Below, piece after piece: positions 25,350-38,255 of a stretch of DNA of 64,000 bases (position 1 is the stretch's first letter; each line of letters opens with the position of its first letter). The stretch covers positions 99,868 through 163,867 of the forward strand of contig NZ_JABSNL010000009.1 of assembly GCF_013294025.1 (NCBI RefSeq), in the 5' to 3' direction. This stretch comes from Flavobacterium aeripolare. GTDB lineage: Bacteria; Bacteroidota; Bacteroidia; Flavobacteriales; Flavobacteriaceae. The translations under genes were made by a program, and so were the position numbers. The notes under the pieces were generated by a model. The model saw nothing but the letters and a program-made list of their open reading frames with translations. It had not been told where the DNA came from and did not search any database.

Positions 25350-27014
25350 ATGGTAACTGACTTTGGATTTCTAGATTATGCGGTATTTACTGCTTATGCA
25401 GTTCTTATTTTAGGTGTGGGACTGTGGGTATCGCGAGATAAAGATGGCCAACAAAAAAATGCTGAAGATTATTTTCTTGCCAGTAAATCATTGCCTTGGT
25501 GGGCAATTGGTTCTTCATTAATTGCTGCAAATATATCTGCAGAGCAATTTATAGGAATGTCAGGTTCTGGTTTTGCACTAGGTTTAGCTATTGCTTCATA
25601 TGAATGGATGGCTGCATTCACACTTATAATCGTTGGGAAATATTTCCTTCCTATTTTTATCGAAAAAGGAATTTATACGATTCCTGAGTTTGTCGAAAAA
25701 AGATTCTCTACAAACCTTAAAACGATCCTCGCTATTTTCTGGATTGCACTCTATGTTTTTGTGAACCTAACCACTGTTTTATATTTAGGAGGTTTAGCTA
25801 TCGAAACCATATTAGGTGTTGACATGATCTATGCTATTATTGGCCTTGCCTTATTTTCGGCTGCATATTCTTTATATGGTGGCTTATCAGCTGTAGCATG
25901 GACAGACGTTATACAAGTTGTCTTTTTAGTTTTAGGAGGATTAGTTACCACTTACTTAGCCTTAAATACAGTTTCTGACGGCGCTGGAGTATGGCAAGGT
26001 TTGACTACGATATATAATGCAGCTCCAGATAGATTTGTTATGATCTTAGACAAATCAAACCCAGAGTACATGAATTTACCAGGTATAGGGGTTTTAATTG
26101 GAGGATTATGGGTGGCTAATATTTATTATTGGGGTTTCAACCAGTATATTATTCAAAGAACCTTGGCTGCAAAGTCATTAAGAGAAGCACAAAAAGGTAT
26201 TTTATTAGCTGGATTTTTAAAGATTATCATTCCTTTAATTGTAGTAATTCCTGGTATTGCAGCTTATGTGATTGTAAATGACCCCGCTATTATGGCGAGA
26301 TTAGGAGCTTCGGCAATGGTAAATCTTCCGGGTGTAGGTACAGCAGATAGAGCCTACCCATGGTTATTGCATTTTCTTCCAGCAGGATTAAAAGGTTTGG
26401 CTTTTGCGGCATTAGCGGCAGCAATAGTATCATCACTAGCATCAATGCTTAATTCGACTTCGACCATTTTTACAATGGATATTTACAAGCAGTACATTAA
26501 TAAAAATGCAGATGATAAGACTACCGTAAATGTAGGACGTATCTCTGGTGCAGTTGCCTTATTAATCGCTGTATTAATGGCTCCATTGTTAGGAGGAATA
26601 GACCAAGCATTCCAGTTTATTCAGGAGTATACAGGTCTTGTAAGTCCAGGAATATTAGGAGTGTTTTTACTGGGATTATTTTGGAAAAAAACAACAAACA
26701 AAGCTGCAATTTGGGGTGCATTACTATCAGTACCGATCGCTTTATTCTTTAAAGTAGGACCTAAATCATGGGCAGCAGGAACTGGAATAGAATCATTTTT
26801 CCCATCTTTACCATGGATGGACCAGATGGGCTACACTACCCTTTTAACAATTATTCTAATAGTCATACTAAGTTTAGTGCAAAATAAAGGTCAAGATGAT
26901 GCAAAAGGTATCCCTTTAAACAAAGAAATATTCAAGACTTCTCCTTTGTTTAATATTTGCTCATTTGCAATTATCTTAATCGTAGCGGTAATCTATGCGC
27001 TATTCTGGAAATAA
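25350..27014 (+). CDS. Sodium:solute symporter (SSS family), probable galactose transporter
   Basis: 554 residues with about 14 hydrophobic helices, the layout of SGLT-type carriers. Family features: DYFLASKSLPWWAIGSSLIA (TM1 region with the sodium site), ISAEQFIGMSGSG, SLYGGLSAVAWTDVIQ and the Ala-rich FAALAAAIVSSLASMLNS. Being last in the gal operon, its likely cargo is galactose, as in vSGLT. Inner membrane. A terminator follows at 27121. Confidence 0.92.
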   Translation: MVTDFGFLDYAVFTAYAVLILGVGLWVSRDKDGQQKNAEDYFLASKSLPWWAIGSSLIAANISAEQFIGMSGSGFALGLAIASYEWMAAFTLIIVGKYFLPIFIEKGIYTIPEFVEKRFSTNLKTILAIFWIALYVFVNLTTVLYLGGLAIETILGVDMIYAIIGLALFSAAYSLYGGLSAVAWTDVIQVVFLVLGGLVTTYLALNTVSDGAGVWQGLTTIYNAAPDRFVMILDKSNPEYMNLPGIGVLIGGLWVANIYYWGFNQYIIQRTLAAKSLREAQKGILLAGFLKIIIPLIVVIPGIAAYVIVNDPAIMARLGASAMVNLPGVGTADRAYPWLLHFLPAGLKGLAFAALAAAIVSSLASMLNSTSTIFTMDIYKQYINKNADDKTTVNVGRISGAVALLIAVLMAPLLGGIDQAFQFIQEYTGLVSPGILGVFLLGLFWKKTTNKAAIWGALLSVPIALFFKVGPKSWAAGTGIESFFPSLPWMDQMGYTTLLTIILIVILSLVQNKGQDDAKGIPLNKEIFKTSPLFNICSFAIILIVAVIYALFWK

Positions 27015-27120
27015 TCTCCTAATTAAGTATTTAAGGTTAATTGTTAAATTGACTGAACAACACAACAATAAAAATCTAGTAAAAAGCAGGTAATCTTAAC
27101 ATTAAACTAGACATAAAATT

Positions 27121-27158
27121 AAGCATTTGCGAGGAAAACTTTGCAAGTGCTTTTTTTT
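27121..27158 (+). terminator. Intrinsic terminator of the galactose operon
   Basis: AAGCATTTGC pairs with GCAAGTGCTT (one G-T pair) and is followed by eight T. Confidence 0.88.
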
Positions 27159-30061
<2,903 letters not shown>

Positions 30062-30090
30062 TTAACCAAACACTTAAGTAATTATAAATA

Positions 30091-30133
30091 TAATTGCGGT
30101 TCTGACTTTAAGTTGGGACCGCAATTTTTATTT
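30091..30133. terminator. Terminator between katG and osmC
   Basis: AATTGCGGTTC pairs with GGACCGCAATT (one G-T pair) around a 14-nt loop, followed by TTTATTTT. Convergent genes on either side. Confidence 0.8.
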
Positions 30134-30152
30134 TCGAAAGAAAAATAACGTT

Positions 30153-30632
30153 TTAAAGTACTGCCGTAGGAAAATGTAAAATAGGAAAATTGCACGAATT
30201 AGCTATAAAGCACAACTCGTTTGCTTCCTTATGTAATTCTAGCGCTTTCGCAAAAGTTGATTCGTCTCGCAATACAACTCTAGGATATAAACGTACCTCA
30301 ACAAATCTTCCGCTTCCATTATCTAAAACTTCCAAAGTGGCCTCAGCACTATCAGAATAGGATAGCACTTCGATATTATTTTTAGAACAAACGTACAGGT
30401 AAGACATCATATGGCAAGATACAATACTGGCTAATAGTAAATCTTCTGGATTATATTTACTAGGATCACCTTTAAAAGCCTTAGCTGCTGAAACTTCTAG
30501 AGGCATTTTACCGTCAAAGGAAACCACATGGTTTTTAGTATACCTAGAAGCAGTGCCCTCTTGAGCTTGAAGTAGAGATTCCCATTTTAATTTGGCTTGA
30601 AAAAGATGTTTGCTTCCCATTTTTTTACTCAA
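30153..30632 (-). CDS. OsmC-family peroxidase
   Basis: 159 residues (155 if the second Met, at 30620, is used). OsmC fold with two redox cysteines: SIVSCHMMSYLYV and ELCFIANSCNFPI, and the YNPEDLLLAS turn before the first. Reduces organic hydroperoxides with thiol or dihydrolipoamide cofactors. Convergent with katG, which makes a peroxide-defence pair by position. A non-specific stress role is likely. Confidence 0.88.
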   Translation of the reverse strand: MSKKMGSKHLFQAKLKWESLLQAQEGTASRYTKNHVVSFDGKMPLEVSAAKAFKGDPSKYNPEDLLLASIVSCHMMSYLYVCSKNNIEVLSYSDSAEATLEVLDNGSGRFVEVRLYPRVVLRDESTFAKALELHKEANELCFIANSCNFPILHFPTAVL

Positions 30633-30767
30633 AAGTACTTAAAATATGCTGTTTATCATTCGATAATTATAATGTTATTTAACAAATTAGCGTCAGAACG
30701 ACTAGAATTTAAATAATGTTCTCAGCTAAATTATTGTAGCTTTACGCACACCCTTTAACAATGAGCT

Positions 30768-31625
30768 GTGCAAAATAAAACATTCAATATACCTCCTATT
30801 CCCGCTGTTTTACTAGCGATTGTAAGTGTGCAGTCTGGTGCAGCTATAGCTAAAACATTGTTCCCTATTTTAGGAGCAGCCGCAACTGCATCTTTGCGAA
30901 TAGGCATCTCTGCATTGATTCTACTTTGTGTATACCAACCTAAAGTGAAGCAATTTACTAGCCGCCAATGGAAACTTGTTATTCCGTACGGTTTAGCTTT
31001 AGGGGCGATGAATATGATTTTTTATCTCGCTATCGAGCGAATACCTATTGGTCTTGCGGTTACCCTTGAGTTTATAGGTCCGTTAATGGTTGCAGTCTTA
31101 GGATCAAAAAAAATTATCGATTACCTCTGGGTTTTATTGGCTGCAGCCGGAATCCTAATAATAGCGCCATGGAAAAGCGATACTGTTGACTTATTGGGTG
31201 TAATTTTAGCTTTAACTGCTGGTGCTTTTTGGGCAGCTTATATCATTCTAGGAGGTAAAGTTTCTAAGATCATGAAAGGAGGTGATGCCGTAGCTGTAGG
31301 GATGCTATTTGCTTCACTGCTGATTTTACCATTTGGTTTGGCTAGTCACGGTTTTCAGTTAATGAACATGAATTATTTATATATGGGAGTAGCGTTAGCA
31401 TTACTGTCAAGCGCGATACCATTTAGTTTAGAAATGAAAGCACTAGGTCAATTAAGCTCTCAAACTTTTAGTATTTTAATGAGTTTAGAACCAGCTGTCG
31501 CTTCAATATGTGCTTTACTTTTTTTACAAGAAGTGCTCAACACAAACGAAATTCTTGCGGTAATTTTTGTCGTAATTGCATCAGCAGGAGCAACTTTAAC
31601 CGCCAAACAAAAAACTGTTTTGTAG
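30768..31625 (+). CDS. EamA-family exporter (RhtA-like)
   Basis: 285 residues, GTG start; an ATG 7 bp upstream is out of frame and stops after five codons. Ten hydrophobic helices as two EamA repeats, about 7-140 and 148-280. Motifs such as VQSGAAIAKTLFP, LTLE-type GLAVTLEFIGPLMVAVLGS and LEPAVASICALLFLQEVLN match the RhtA threonine/homoserine exporter subgroup. Substrate unproved. Inner membrane. Confidence 0.83.
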   Translation: MQNKTFNIPPIPAVLLAIVSVQSGAAIAKTLFPILGAAATASLRIGISALILLCVYQPKVKQFTSRQWKLVIPYGLALGAMNMIFYLAIERIPIGLAVTLEFIGPLMVAVLGSKKIIDYLWVLLAAAGILIIAPWKSDTVDLLGVILALTAGAFWAAYIILGGKVSKIMKGGDAVAVGMLFASLLILPFGLASHGFQLMNMNYLYMGVALALLSSAIPFSLEMKALGQLSSQTFSILMSLEPAVASICALLFLQEVLNTNEILAVIFVVIASAGATLTAKQKTVL

Positions 31626-31722
31626 GCGGTAGAGTAAACTTAAATTTATAAACTGATTAAACACTTGCCCACCACTATTAAAATTACAGTGCAAAGTAAT
31701 GCCATTACAGTGTAAAAAGAGT

Positions 31723-32298
31723 TTACAACGTAATTGTTGCTCCCATTATTTTTAAAAATTCTCTAATAAAACTAGGATGAGCAGGCCATGCAGGTGAAGT
31801 TACTAAGTTTCCATCAACATATACACCATCAGCCGGTATCGATTGAAAGTCACCTCCCGCTAGAGTTACTTCAGGACCTACCGCTGGGTAAGCTGTCAAC
31901 TTTCTTCCTCTAACTACATCTGCAGCTGTTAAGATTTGTATACCGTGACATATTGCCGCTACCGGTTTGTTCACTTTAAAAAAGTACTGCACATGTTCTA
32001 ATAACTTTTTATTCAATCTCAAATATTCTGGTGCTCGCCCTCCAGCAATAACTAATCCATGATAATCTTCAACATTTATCTTGTCGAAACTATAATTTAA
32101 AACAAAATTATGTCCTGGTTTTTCAGAGTAAGTTTGGTCGCCTTCAAAATCATGAATGGCAGTTTTAATGCTGTCTCCCTTTTTTTTATCAGGACAAACG
32201 GTATGCACTTCATAGCCTACCATTTCAAGCATTTGGAAAGGTACCATTGTCTCGTAATCTTCAGTATAATCGCCAGTCAAAAACAATATTTTTTTCAT
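31723..32298 (-). CDS. DJ-1/PfpI family protein
   Basis: 191 residues. Class I glutamine-amidotransferase-like fold: start [20 protein letters not shown], the nucleophile elbow [11 protein letters not shown] with reactive Cys, and [19 protein letters not shown]. Relatives are glyoxalase III, protein deglycases or stress chaperones. The ETMVPF motif matches the PfpI/YhbO side. Followed downstream by the EamA gene in the opposite direction. Confidence 0.87.
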   Translation of the reverse strand: MKKILFLTGDYTEDYETMVPFQMLEMVGYEVHTVCPDKKKGDSIKTAIHDFEGDQTYSEKPGHNFVLNYSFDKINVEDYHGLVIAGGRAPEYLRLNKKLLEHVQYFFKVNKPVAAICHGIQILTAADVVRGRKLTAYPAVGPEVTLAGGDFQSIPADGVYVDGNLVTSPAWPAHPSFIREFLKIMGATITL

Positions 32299-32365
32299 CT
32301 TGTGCTATATTAATTATAATTGTTAGTTTTCAATAAATACCCTGTGCTGTTTAAGTAGCATCATT

Positions 32366-32545
32366 TTAATACAATTGATAGAATCGATTGGCTACAAAGT
32401 GAATTAAAAAATAAAATATCGTCACTATTATAGCAATTGCAATGCTAGCGGTAATTAAATTTAATACGATGTTTGGAATAAAGCCCAAGCTTGCATGCGT
32501 ATAATAAGGCTCACGATGAAGCCTCTCACGTACCACATTTTTCAC
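32366..32545 (-). CDS. Possible small single-span membrane protein
   Basis: 59 codons with a GTG start. It begins MKNVVRERLHREPYY, a basic N-terminus, and then has one strong hydrophobic helix (NIVLNLITASIAIAIIVTIF) followed by LIHFVANRFYQLY. An A-rich stretch (AAGAAAATAAAAATA) precedes the GTG. The pattern of a charged start, one helix and a short tail is that of a real small membrane protein, but no homologue is known to me. It lies between the GMC oxidoreductase and DJ-1 genes, all on the minus strand. Confidence 0.5.
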   Translation of the reverse strand: MKNVVRERLHREPYYTHASLGFIPNIVLNLITASIAIAIIVTIFYFLIHFVANRFYQLY

Positions 32546-32666
32546 TATTTTTATTTTCTTTTTTATACTACTATTTTAAAGAGTTACTAGAAGGTAAACA
32601 GCTTAATAAAAGTACGTAAATAATTAACAATAAAGCAATTAAAGAAGAATAATTGTTCGATAATAA

Positions 32667-34238
32667 TTAAGACATCTTAGGTTTTATCTGCGCCATCGCT
32701 CTTTCGGCAATTGCAGTAATCGATAGCGACGGATTCACTCCTGGGTTTGCTGATATCATCGCGCCATCAATAACCAACATATTTTTGTACCCAAAAATCT
32801 CATTATTCTTATTGATCACTCCTTTGCTAGTATCTTCCGCCATCACTGCCCCGCCTAAAACGTGTGCTGTGGAGGGAATTCCTGCAATAGATTCTAATAC
32901 AAACGAGGTGGGCTTCCCTCCTATTATTTCGCTATATCTTTTTGTCAATGCAATAGACGCGGGAATATCTGCAGACGGTTTTACGCCTGAACTTACAGTA
33001 GATGACATCCCGCCAAACCAGTTTTCTTTGAATTTCAAGGTACTGTCAATAGATTGCATGAATAGTAAAACTGTTGTGCTTTTTGACCAACTATTTCTAA
33101 AATAGATTTTAAAATATGACAACGGAAAACGGAAAAATTGCTTGAACATATTAAGCAATCTTGTCAAACTGTTACTCCCATTCGATAAAGGCAAATGCAA
33201 CAATTTCCAGAAACCAGAACCTTCAGCATACCTAACAATTTCTAAATGGCTGTTTTCATCTGTATGCAACATACTGCCTATAGCAACTCCTTTTGACAAA
33301 TTTTTAGTTTTATCCAGAGTAGAAACACTAATTAGAGTTTCATTATTTGTCCTGATATTATCACCTAAAGTATCAGAGAGTAACGGCAGCGATTTTTGCT
33401 TTAGCTTTAATAATAATTTGATTGTTCCAAGAACTCCACCTGAGAAAACAACTCCTTTTACAGTGAAATACTTTTTTTTACCAAATATTTTTGTACTTGA
33501 TTTGACACTAATTTTGTATCCAGAAGCGCCATCATTATTATCTATAGGTACGACATCTACAACCTCGTTTTCAGCTAAGATCTCGGCACCGTTATTTTGA
33601 GCTAAATAAAGGTAATTTTTATCCAAAGTATTTTTGGCATTGTGCCTACATCCCGTCATGCAACCACCACAAAAAGTACAGCCTGATCGATCAGGACCTT
33701 GACCTTCAAAATAGGGATCTTTTACCTGCTGCCCTTCCTTACCAAAGAAAACGGCAACGTCAGGATGCTCAAACTGATCTTCACGACCCATCTCTTTTGC
33801 AAGCGTTTGTAGTGCGATGTCTCCATCAAATAATTTAGGATTGCGAGCTGCGCCAAGCATTTTAAGCGCTAATTGATAAAAAGGCTTTAATTCGGTTTCC
33901 CAATCGGCTAGTTGGCTCCAACTTCCTGATTTATAAAAATTGGTTTTGGGTATCGGTAATGTGTTGGCATAGACTAGTGAGCCGCCACCTATGCCCGTTC
34001 CAGAAATCACTACAATATTCTTGAAAATACTCATTTTCATTATACCAAAAAAGCGCAAATACGGCATCCACAACCATTTGCGCAGGTTCCAGTTGGTCTT
34101 AGCAAAGTCGGTTGCTTTGTACCATTTTCCTTTTTCGACAACCAGTACTTTATAGCCTTTTTCAGAAAAACGCAAAGCACTTACTGAACCCCCAAAACCA
34201 CTGCCTATTATGATATAATCAAAATCGTGCTGCATCAT
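32667..34238 (-). CDS. GMC oxidoreductase (cholesterol-oxidase-like)
   Basis: 523 residues. FAD-binding N-terminus IIIGSGFGGSVSALRFSEKG with the acidic strand end VLVVEKG, an FAD motif GTGIGGGSLVYANT, and a Cys cluster CTFCGGCMTGCRHNAKNT typical of the cholesterol-oxidase-like subgroup. The C-terminal GMC_oxred_C has STAHVLGGAVM and MISANPGVNPSLSITA. It oxidises an alcohol group, possibly of a sterol-like or hopanoid compound; substrate unknown. No Tat or Sec signal. Either of the first two Met codons may start. Confidence 0.88.
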   Translation of the reverse strand: MMQHDFDYIIIGSGFGGSVSALRFSEKGYKVLVVEKGKWYKATDFAKTNWNLRKWLWMPYLRFFGIMKMSIFKNIVVISGTGIGGGSLVYANTLPIPKTNFYKSGSWSQLADWETELKPFYQLALKMLGAARNPKLFDGDIALQTLAKEMGREDQFEHPDVAVFFGKEGQQVKDPYFEGQGPDRSGCTFCGGCMTGCRHNAKNTLDKNYLYLAQNNGAEILAENEVVDVVPIDNNDGASGYKISVKSSTKIFGKKKYFTVKGVVFSGGVLGTIKLLLKLKQKSLPLLSDTLGDNIRTNNETLISVSTLDKTKNLSKGVAIGSMLHTDENSHLEIVRYAEGSGFWKLLHLPLSNGSNSLTRLLNMFKQFFRFPLSYFKIYFRNSWSKSTTVLLFMQSIDSTLKFKENWFGGMSSTVSSGVKPSADIPASIALTKRYSEIIGGKPTSFVLESIAGIPSTAHVLGGAVMAEDTSKGVINKNNEIFGYKNMLVIDGAMISANPGVNPSLSITAIAERAMAQIKPKMS

Positions 34239-34332
34239 TTTCTACTATTTATCGAAAATTAGGCATTTTTATTTAATTATGATGCGTGCATAGTAAAAGA
34301 AATGGTCTCTAACTCTCATTTTTTAGAAGCAT

Positions 34333-34367
34333 AAAAAAACCGCCTATCTTTAACTGAAGGCGGTTTA
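34333..34367 (-). terminator. Intrinsic terminator of the aldehyde dehydrogenase gene
   Basis: On the minus strand AAACCGCC pairs with GGCGGTTT and is followed by TTTT, about 20 nt after the stop at 34385. Confidence 0.85.
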
Positions 34368-34384
34368 ATTTAATGAAATATGTT

Positions 34385-35965
34385 TTACAAAATATAATCC
34401 GTAGTGATAAAGTTAGATTCGTCACTGTTTAATAATGCTTGTAAAATTTCGTTATTGTACTCGTTGTCTTTTGAAGCTACAAAAGTTCTAATCGAGAATG
34501 AACGCAAGGCATCATGAATACTTAATGTTCCTACAGCTGAGTCTTTACGACCTGTGAACGGATAAATATCTGGACCTCTTTGACAAGAACTATTTAAATT
34601 CACACGACAAACTAGGTTCACCAATGTATCAATAAGCGGTGCCAATGTTTTAATGTCTTTACCAAACAAACTTACTTGTTGGCCATAATTAGATTCGGCC
34701 ATATCGTTCAACGGTTCTTGGATATCATCAAAAGTCAAGATAGGAATTACGGGGCCAAACTGCTCTTCATGATAAATACGCATCTCCTTGTTTACAGGGT
34801 ATAGCACCGCTGGAAAAATGTAATTTGGTGAATGCTGTCCTCCTTTTTCGTTGATTACCTTAGCGCCTTTGCTTGTTGCATCATCTATTAATTCTTGAAT
34901 ATAAGCTGGCTTTTCTTTTTCAGGAAGTGGTGTTAATGAAACACCTTTTTCCCATGGGTTCCCAAATTTTAATTCGTCCACCTTAGCAGCAAATCTTTTG
35001 TTGAATTCTACTGCAATATTTTCATGGACATACAATACTTTTAAAGCAGTGCAACGTTGTCCATTGAAAGACAATGTTCCAGCTAAACATTCTTGTATTG
35101 CCAAGTCTAAATCGGCGTCTGGAAGTATGATCGCAGGGTTTTTGGCTTCAAGCCCTAAAATTAAACGCAATCTGTTTTTATTAGGATGCTGGTCTTGCAA
35201 TGCAATTGCTGATTTACTGTTACCAATTAAAGCAAGAACAGTTACTTTTCCTGATGCCATAATAGGCGATGCTACCTCGCGGCCTCTTCCATAAACAATA
35301 TTGATAACCCCTGCTGGAAAGCTATTTTTAAATGCTTCTAATAACGGTGAAATTACTAATATTCCGTGCTTAGCTGGTTTAAAAACCACGGTATTCCCCA
35401 TGATTAATGCTGGAATCAATAAAGCAAACGTTTCGTTTAACGGGTAATTATACGGTCCAAGACACAATACAACTCCTAACGGTCCACGACGCACCATGGC
35501 ATTTACACCTTGACTCTTAGTAAACTTAGCGTTATCACGGTCTAATTTTTTATAATCTTCGATTGTGTCGTAGATATACTCCACGGTTCTATCAAATTCT
35601 TTTTGAGAGTCACCAAGCGTTTTTCCTATCTCCCACATTAAATATTTTACTACATCATCACGTGTTGCTTCCATTTGTACCACAAAGCGAGTCATGCATT
35701 TTATACGGTCCTTCACCTTCATGGTAGGCCACAATCCTTGCCCATTATTATACGCTTTATCAGCAGCGTCGACAGCAGCTAATCCTTCTTTTTCTCCCAT
35801 TGCAGGAACAGATCCTAAAATGGTAGGCATATACTCCTCAGTGGAGGATATTGTAGAAAAAACAGGAGATGTTTGCCCTTCCCACTGTACTAATTCTCCA
35901 TTCAATAGATAAGTATCTTGATTGAGAAGGCCTTTAATTTGATATTCTTCTGGTATAGTATTCAT
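34385..35965 (-). CDS. NADP-dependent glyceraldehyde-3-phosphate dehydrogenase (GapN-type ALDH)
   Basis: 526 residues. Aldehyde-dehydrogenase fold: cofactor site [18 protein letters not shown], catalytic Glu region [11 protein letters not shown], catalytic Cys in [14 protein letters not shown]. The GQRCTALK form of the Cys motif and the [10 protein letters not shown] sequence are those of non-phosphorylating GAPDH, which oxidises glyceraldehyde-3-phosphate to 3-phosphoglycerate with NADP. The long N-terminus (about 50 residues) is normal for the Bacteroidota members. Upstream, 52 bp away, is a rhodanese gene in the same direction. Confidence 0.86.
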   Translation of the reverse strand: MNTIPEEYQIKGLLNQDTYLLNGELVQWEGQTSPVFSTISSTEEYMPTILGSVPAMGEKEGLAAVDAADKAYNNGQGLWPTMKVKDRIKCMTRFVVQMEATRDDVVKYLMWEIGKTLGDSQKEFDRTVEYIYDTIEDYKKLDRDNAKFTKSQGVNAMVRRGPLGVVLCLGPYNYPLNETFALLIPALIMGNTVVFKPAKHGILVISPLLEAFKNSFPAGVINIVYGRGREVASPIMASGKVTVLALIGNSKSAIALQDQHPNKNRLRLILGLEAKNPAIILPDADLDLAIQECLAGTLSFNGQRCTALKVLYVHENIAVEFNKRFAAKVDELKFGNPWEKGVSLTPLPEKEKPAYIQELIDDATSKGAKVINEKGGQHSPNYIFPAVLYPVNKEMRIYHEEQFGPVIPILTFDDIQEPLNDMAESNYGQQVSLFGKDIKTLAPLIDTLVNLVCRVNLNSSCQRGPDIYPFTGRKDSAVGTLSIHDALRSFSIRTFVASKDNEYNNEILQALLNSDESNFITTDYIL

Positions 35966-36017
35966 AGTTTTGTTTTTAGTTATATTAATGAAAAAAGAGG
36001 CCTGAGCCCCTTAATTG

Positions 36018-36329
36018 TTACGGTGCAACTACATCACCATTCCAGGCTAAAATTCCACCGCTTAGGTTGTAGGCGTTTTTGAATCCTAATTCGTTCATTA
36101 CCTCGCAGGCTTTTCCGCTTCGTGCACCTGAACGACAGTATACGTAATAATTTTTATCCTTGTCTAAGGCTTCGATTTCTGAAATAAAACCTTGCCCTTT
36201 ATGTATGTCAATATTGATCGCGTTTTCAATGATACCATCATTAAATTCATCCTCTGTGCGTACATCTAATATTACCGCGTTTTCATCAGCTTCTAACTGT
36301 GATATCCAGTCTTGTTGTGTTAAATCCAT
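36018..36329 (-). CDS. Single-domain rhodanese-like protein
   Basis: 103 residues. One rhodanese domain: ILDVRTEDEFNDGIIENAIN and the active-site loop YVYCRSGARSGKA with the persulfide-forming Cys. Transfers sulfane sulfur in the cytosol. It is on the minus strand, divergent from the Crp/Fnr regulator, and near other sulfur genes (TauE/SafE, MBL-rhodanese, thioredoxin). Confidence 0.92.
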   Translation of the reverse strand: MDLTQQDWISQLEADENAVILDVRTEDEFNDGIIENAINIDIHKGQGFISEIEALDKDKNYYVYCRSGARSGKACEVMNELGFKNAYNLSGGILAWNGDVVAP

Positions 36330-36612
36330 AATGTTCTTTTTTGTAAAAATACGATGTTTTTTGCTAACTAAAAACTAACAAATTGTGAATTAAAGATTAA
36401 ACTGCAGCAAACGTTTTCGTGATTGTTTAATACTCAGTTAATTACTATTTCGACACTAAAAAATTGCAGATTACCTACAAAATCGATAGGCTAAAACGTC
36501 TAATTGTCACTGTTTTACTATTTAAAAATGTTCTTTAAGAAATCCTTAATCATCATTATTTTTCACTTACTTTTACAAATAAGCAACCAAAATTGCTTCA
36601 AAAACTACCATC

Positions 36613-37239
36613 ATGACAAACGAGATTAAGAAAATATTTCCGGATTTTTCCACTGAACTAATCGAAGAAATAGTCGCAAATTCAAGTGTAAAATCTTTTA
36701 AATCTGGCAGCATATTAATGCGTAGTGGACAGTATATTAACAACACGATGTTGCTGACTAAGGGGCAAATAAAAATTACACGAGAAGGAGAAAATGGTGG
36801 GGAATTTTTTATGTATCATCTACATCCTGGGCAAGCTTGTGCAATCTCTATGGTTTGTGCTACCCAATCACAAACAAGCCAGATAATGGCAAAAGCAATT
36901 GAAGATGTGGAGATAATTTCGATACCACTCTCTTTAATGGAAAAATGGATGGGAGAGCATAAGTCCTGGTACGAATTTGTAATTGCGACTTATCGAACAC
37001 GATTTGAAGAAATTCTAGAGGTAGTAGATAACATTGCTTTTAGAGCTATGGACGAGCGATTAGAATTTTACTTGAAACGGCAAGCAGAGGCTTGTGGTTG
37101 TAAGGAATTAAAAGTATCTCATCAAGAAATTGCTACCGATTTAAATACTTCAAGAGAAGTAATATCTAGATTATTAAAAAAGATGGAACAGCGCGGTTTA
37201 GTAGCGTTGCATCGCAATCAAATTGCTTTATTGCAATAA
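36613..37239 (+). CDS. Crp/Fnr-family transcription regulator
   Basis: 208 residues. cNMP-binding-like beta barrel (about 15-125) lacking the usual cAMP phosphate cassette RSxxE, a long dimer helix, and a C-terminal winged helix with recognition motif SHQEIATDLNTSREVISRLL, close to FNR/CRP type. Five Cys include GQACAISMVC and EACGCKE, so a redox or sulfur signal is possible but the FNR iron-sulfur pattern is not present. Three matching TGTRAC-N4-GTYACA sites lie in the neighbourhood (37250, 40715, 40825). It is the natural candidate to bind them, by position only. Confidence 0.9.
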   Translation: MTNEIKKIFPDFSTELIEEIVANSSVKSFKSGSILMRSGQYINNTMLLTKGQIKITREGENGGEFFMYHLHPGQACAISMVCATQSQTSQIMAKAIEDVEIISIPLSLMEKWMGEHKSWYEFVIATYRTRFEEILEVVDNIAFRAMDERLEFYLKRQAEACGCKELKVSHQEIATDLNTSREVISRLLKKMEQRGLVALHRNQIALLQ

Positions 37240-37249
37240 AAAAGGACTG

Positions 37250-37294
37250 TGTGATAAATGTTACTGTACATTAATCTATATCGAGCAACCTTTG
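37250..37294 (+). promoter_or_regulatory. Crp/Fnr-type site and promoter of the TauE/SafE gene
   Basis: TGTGATAAATGTTACT (37250-37265) fits TGTRAC-N4-GTYACA at 10 of 12 positions. Its centre is 36.5 nt before the last base of AACCTTTG (37287-37294), a -7 element with one mismatch. The same distance is found at the cydA and MBL-rhodanese promoters. Confidence 0.6.
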
Positions 37295-37310
37295 TAACAA
37301 AATCGCATAT

Positions 37311-38096
37311 ATGGAAATTTTTGGTTATCTAGCAGCAGTAATTATTGGCTTGTCATTAGGACTTATAGGCGGTGGCGGGTCCATACTCGCCGTTCCCATT
37401 TTAGTATATTTGTTTCATGTGCCGGCAGAGCAAGCCACTAGCTATTCTCTTTTTATAGTGGGTACTACCTCAATGATAGGTGCATACAATCATTATCGAT
37501 TGGGTAATTTGAAATTAAAATCAGCCTTTATTTTTGCAGTGCCTTCTATTGTTTCTGTTCTTATTGTACGAAAATATGTCTTGCATTTAATTCCAAACAA
37601 TTTATTTCAAATAGGTGCATTCGAAATAACAAAAAATATCTTAATCATGATTGTGTTTGCTATTTTAATGATTGCAACCTCTCTTTCGATGATAAAAAAG
37701 ACAACAGTAGATCAAGAAAATGCAACTATAAACTATAAAATGCTGGCCACAATAGGACTAGTTATAGGATTGATTATTGGTTTTCTAGGTGCAGGAGGCG
37801 GATTTTTAATCATTCCTGCCCTACTCTTTTTTGCAAAACTGCCTATGAAGCAAGCAGTAGGAACCTCCCTTTTTATTATTTTTATAAATGCACTTATAGG
37901 CTTTGCTGGAGATGTTGTTACAGGAATGAGCTTAGATGTTACTCTTTTACTAACCATTACAGCAATTGCTATTATAGGATTAGTAATAGGAACACAATTA
38001 TCTAAAAAAATAGATGGTAAAAAACTTAAACCTGCCTTTGGTTGGTTTGTATTAGTGATGGGAATCTATATTATTACAAAGGAAATATTCTTATAA
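37311..38096 (+). CDS. TauE/SafE-family sulfite/anion exporter
   Basis: 261 residues, about eight membrane helices in two repeats. Each repeat opens with a Gly-rich motif: GLSLGLIGGGGSILAVPIL and GLIIGFLGAGGGFLIIPALL, followed by QATSYSLF and KQAVGTSLF. The family exports sulfite, sulfonates or other sulfur anions. It follows the Crp/Fnr gene by 71 bp but has its own promoter with a Crp/Fnr-type site. Inner membrane. Confidence 0.9.
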   Translation: MEIFGYLAAVIIGLSLGLIGGGGSILAVPILVYLFHVPAEQATSYSLFIVGTTSMIGAYNHYRLGNLKLKSAFIFAVPSIVSVLIVRKYVLHLIPNNLFQIGAFEITKNILIMIVFAILMIATSLSMIKKTTVDQENATINYKMLATIGLVIGLIIGFLGAGGGFLIIPALLFFAKLPMKQAVGTSLFIIFINALIGFAGDVVTGMSLDVTLLLTITAIAIIGLVIGTQLSKKIDGKKLKPAFGWFVLVMGIYIITKEIFL

Positions 38097-38180
38097 CAAA
38101 TGCACCCTTTTTAAACAATAGCTATTTCTATTTAAAGTAGTAGTTGGTTGCATTTTGGCTTTACGCCAATAGATAACATA

Positions 38181-38217
38181 AAAATGCCCTTGAACTCTAT
38201 ATGAGTCAAGGGCATTT
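38181..38217. terminator. Bidirectional terminator
   Basis: AAAATGCCCTTGA pairs with TCAAGGGCATTTT. It lies between the convergent TauE/SafE and cydB genes. Confidence 0.88.
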
Positions 38218-38255
38218 TATTTGTAGTCTCCTATGTGGAGTATTAATAATTAAAA

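Noticed and set aside
36500..36515. TGTCACTGTTTTAC as a fourth Crp/Fnr site before the regulator gene
   Set aside because: Only one good half-site, and no -7 element at the 36.5-nt spacing of the other three.
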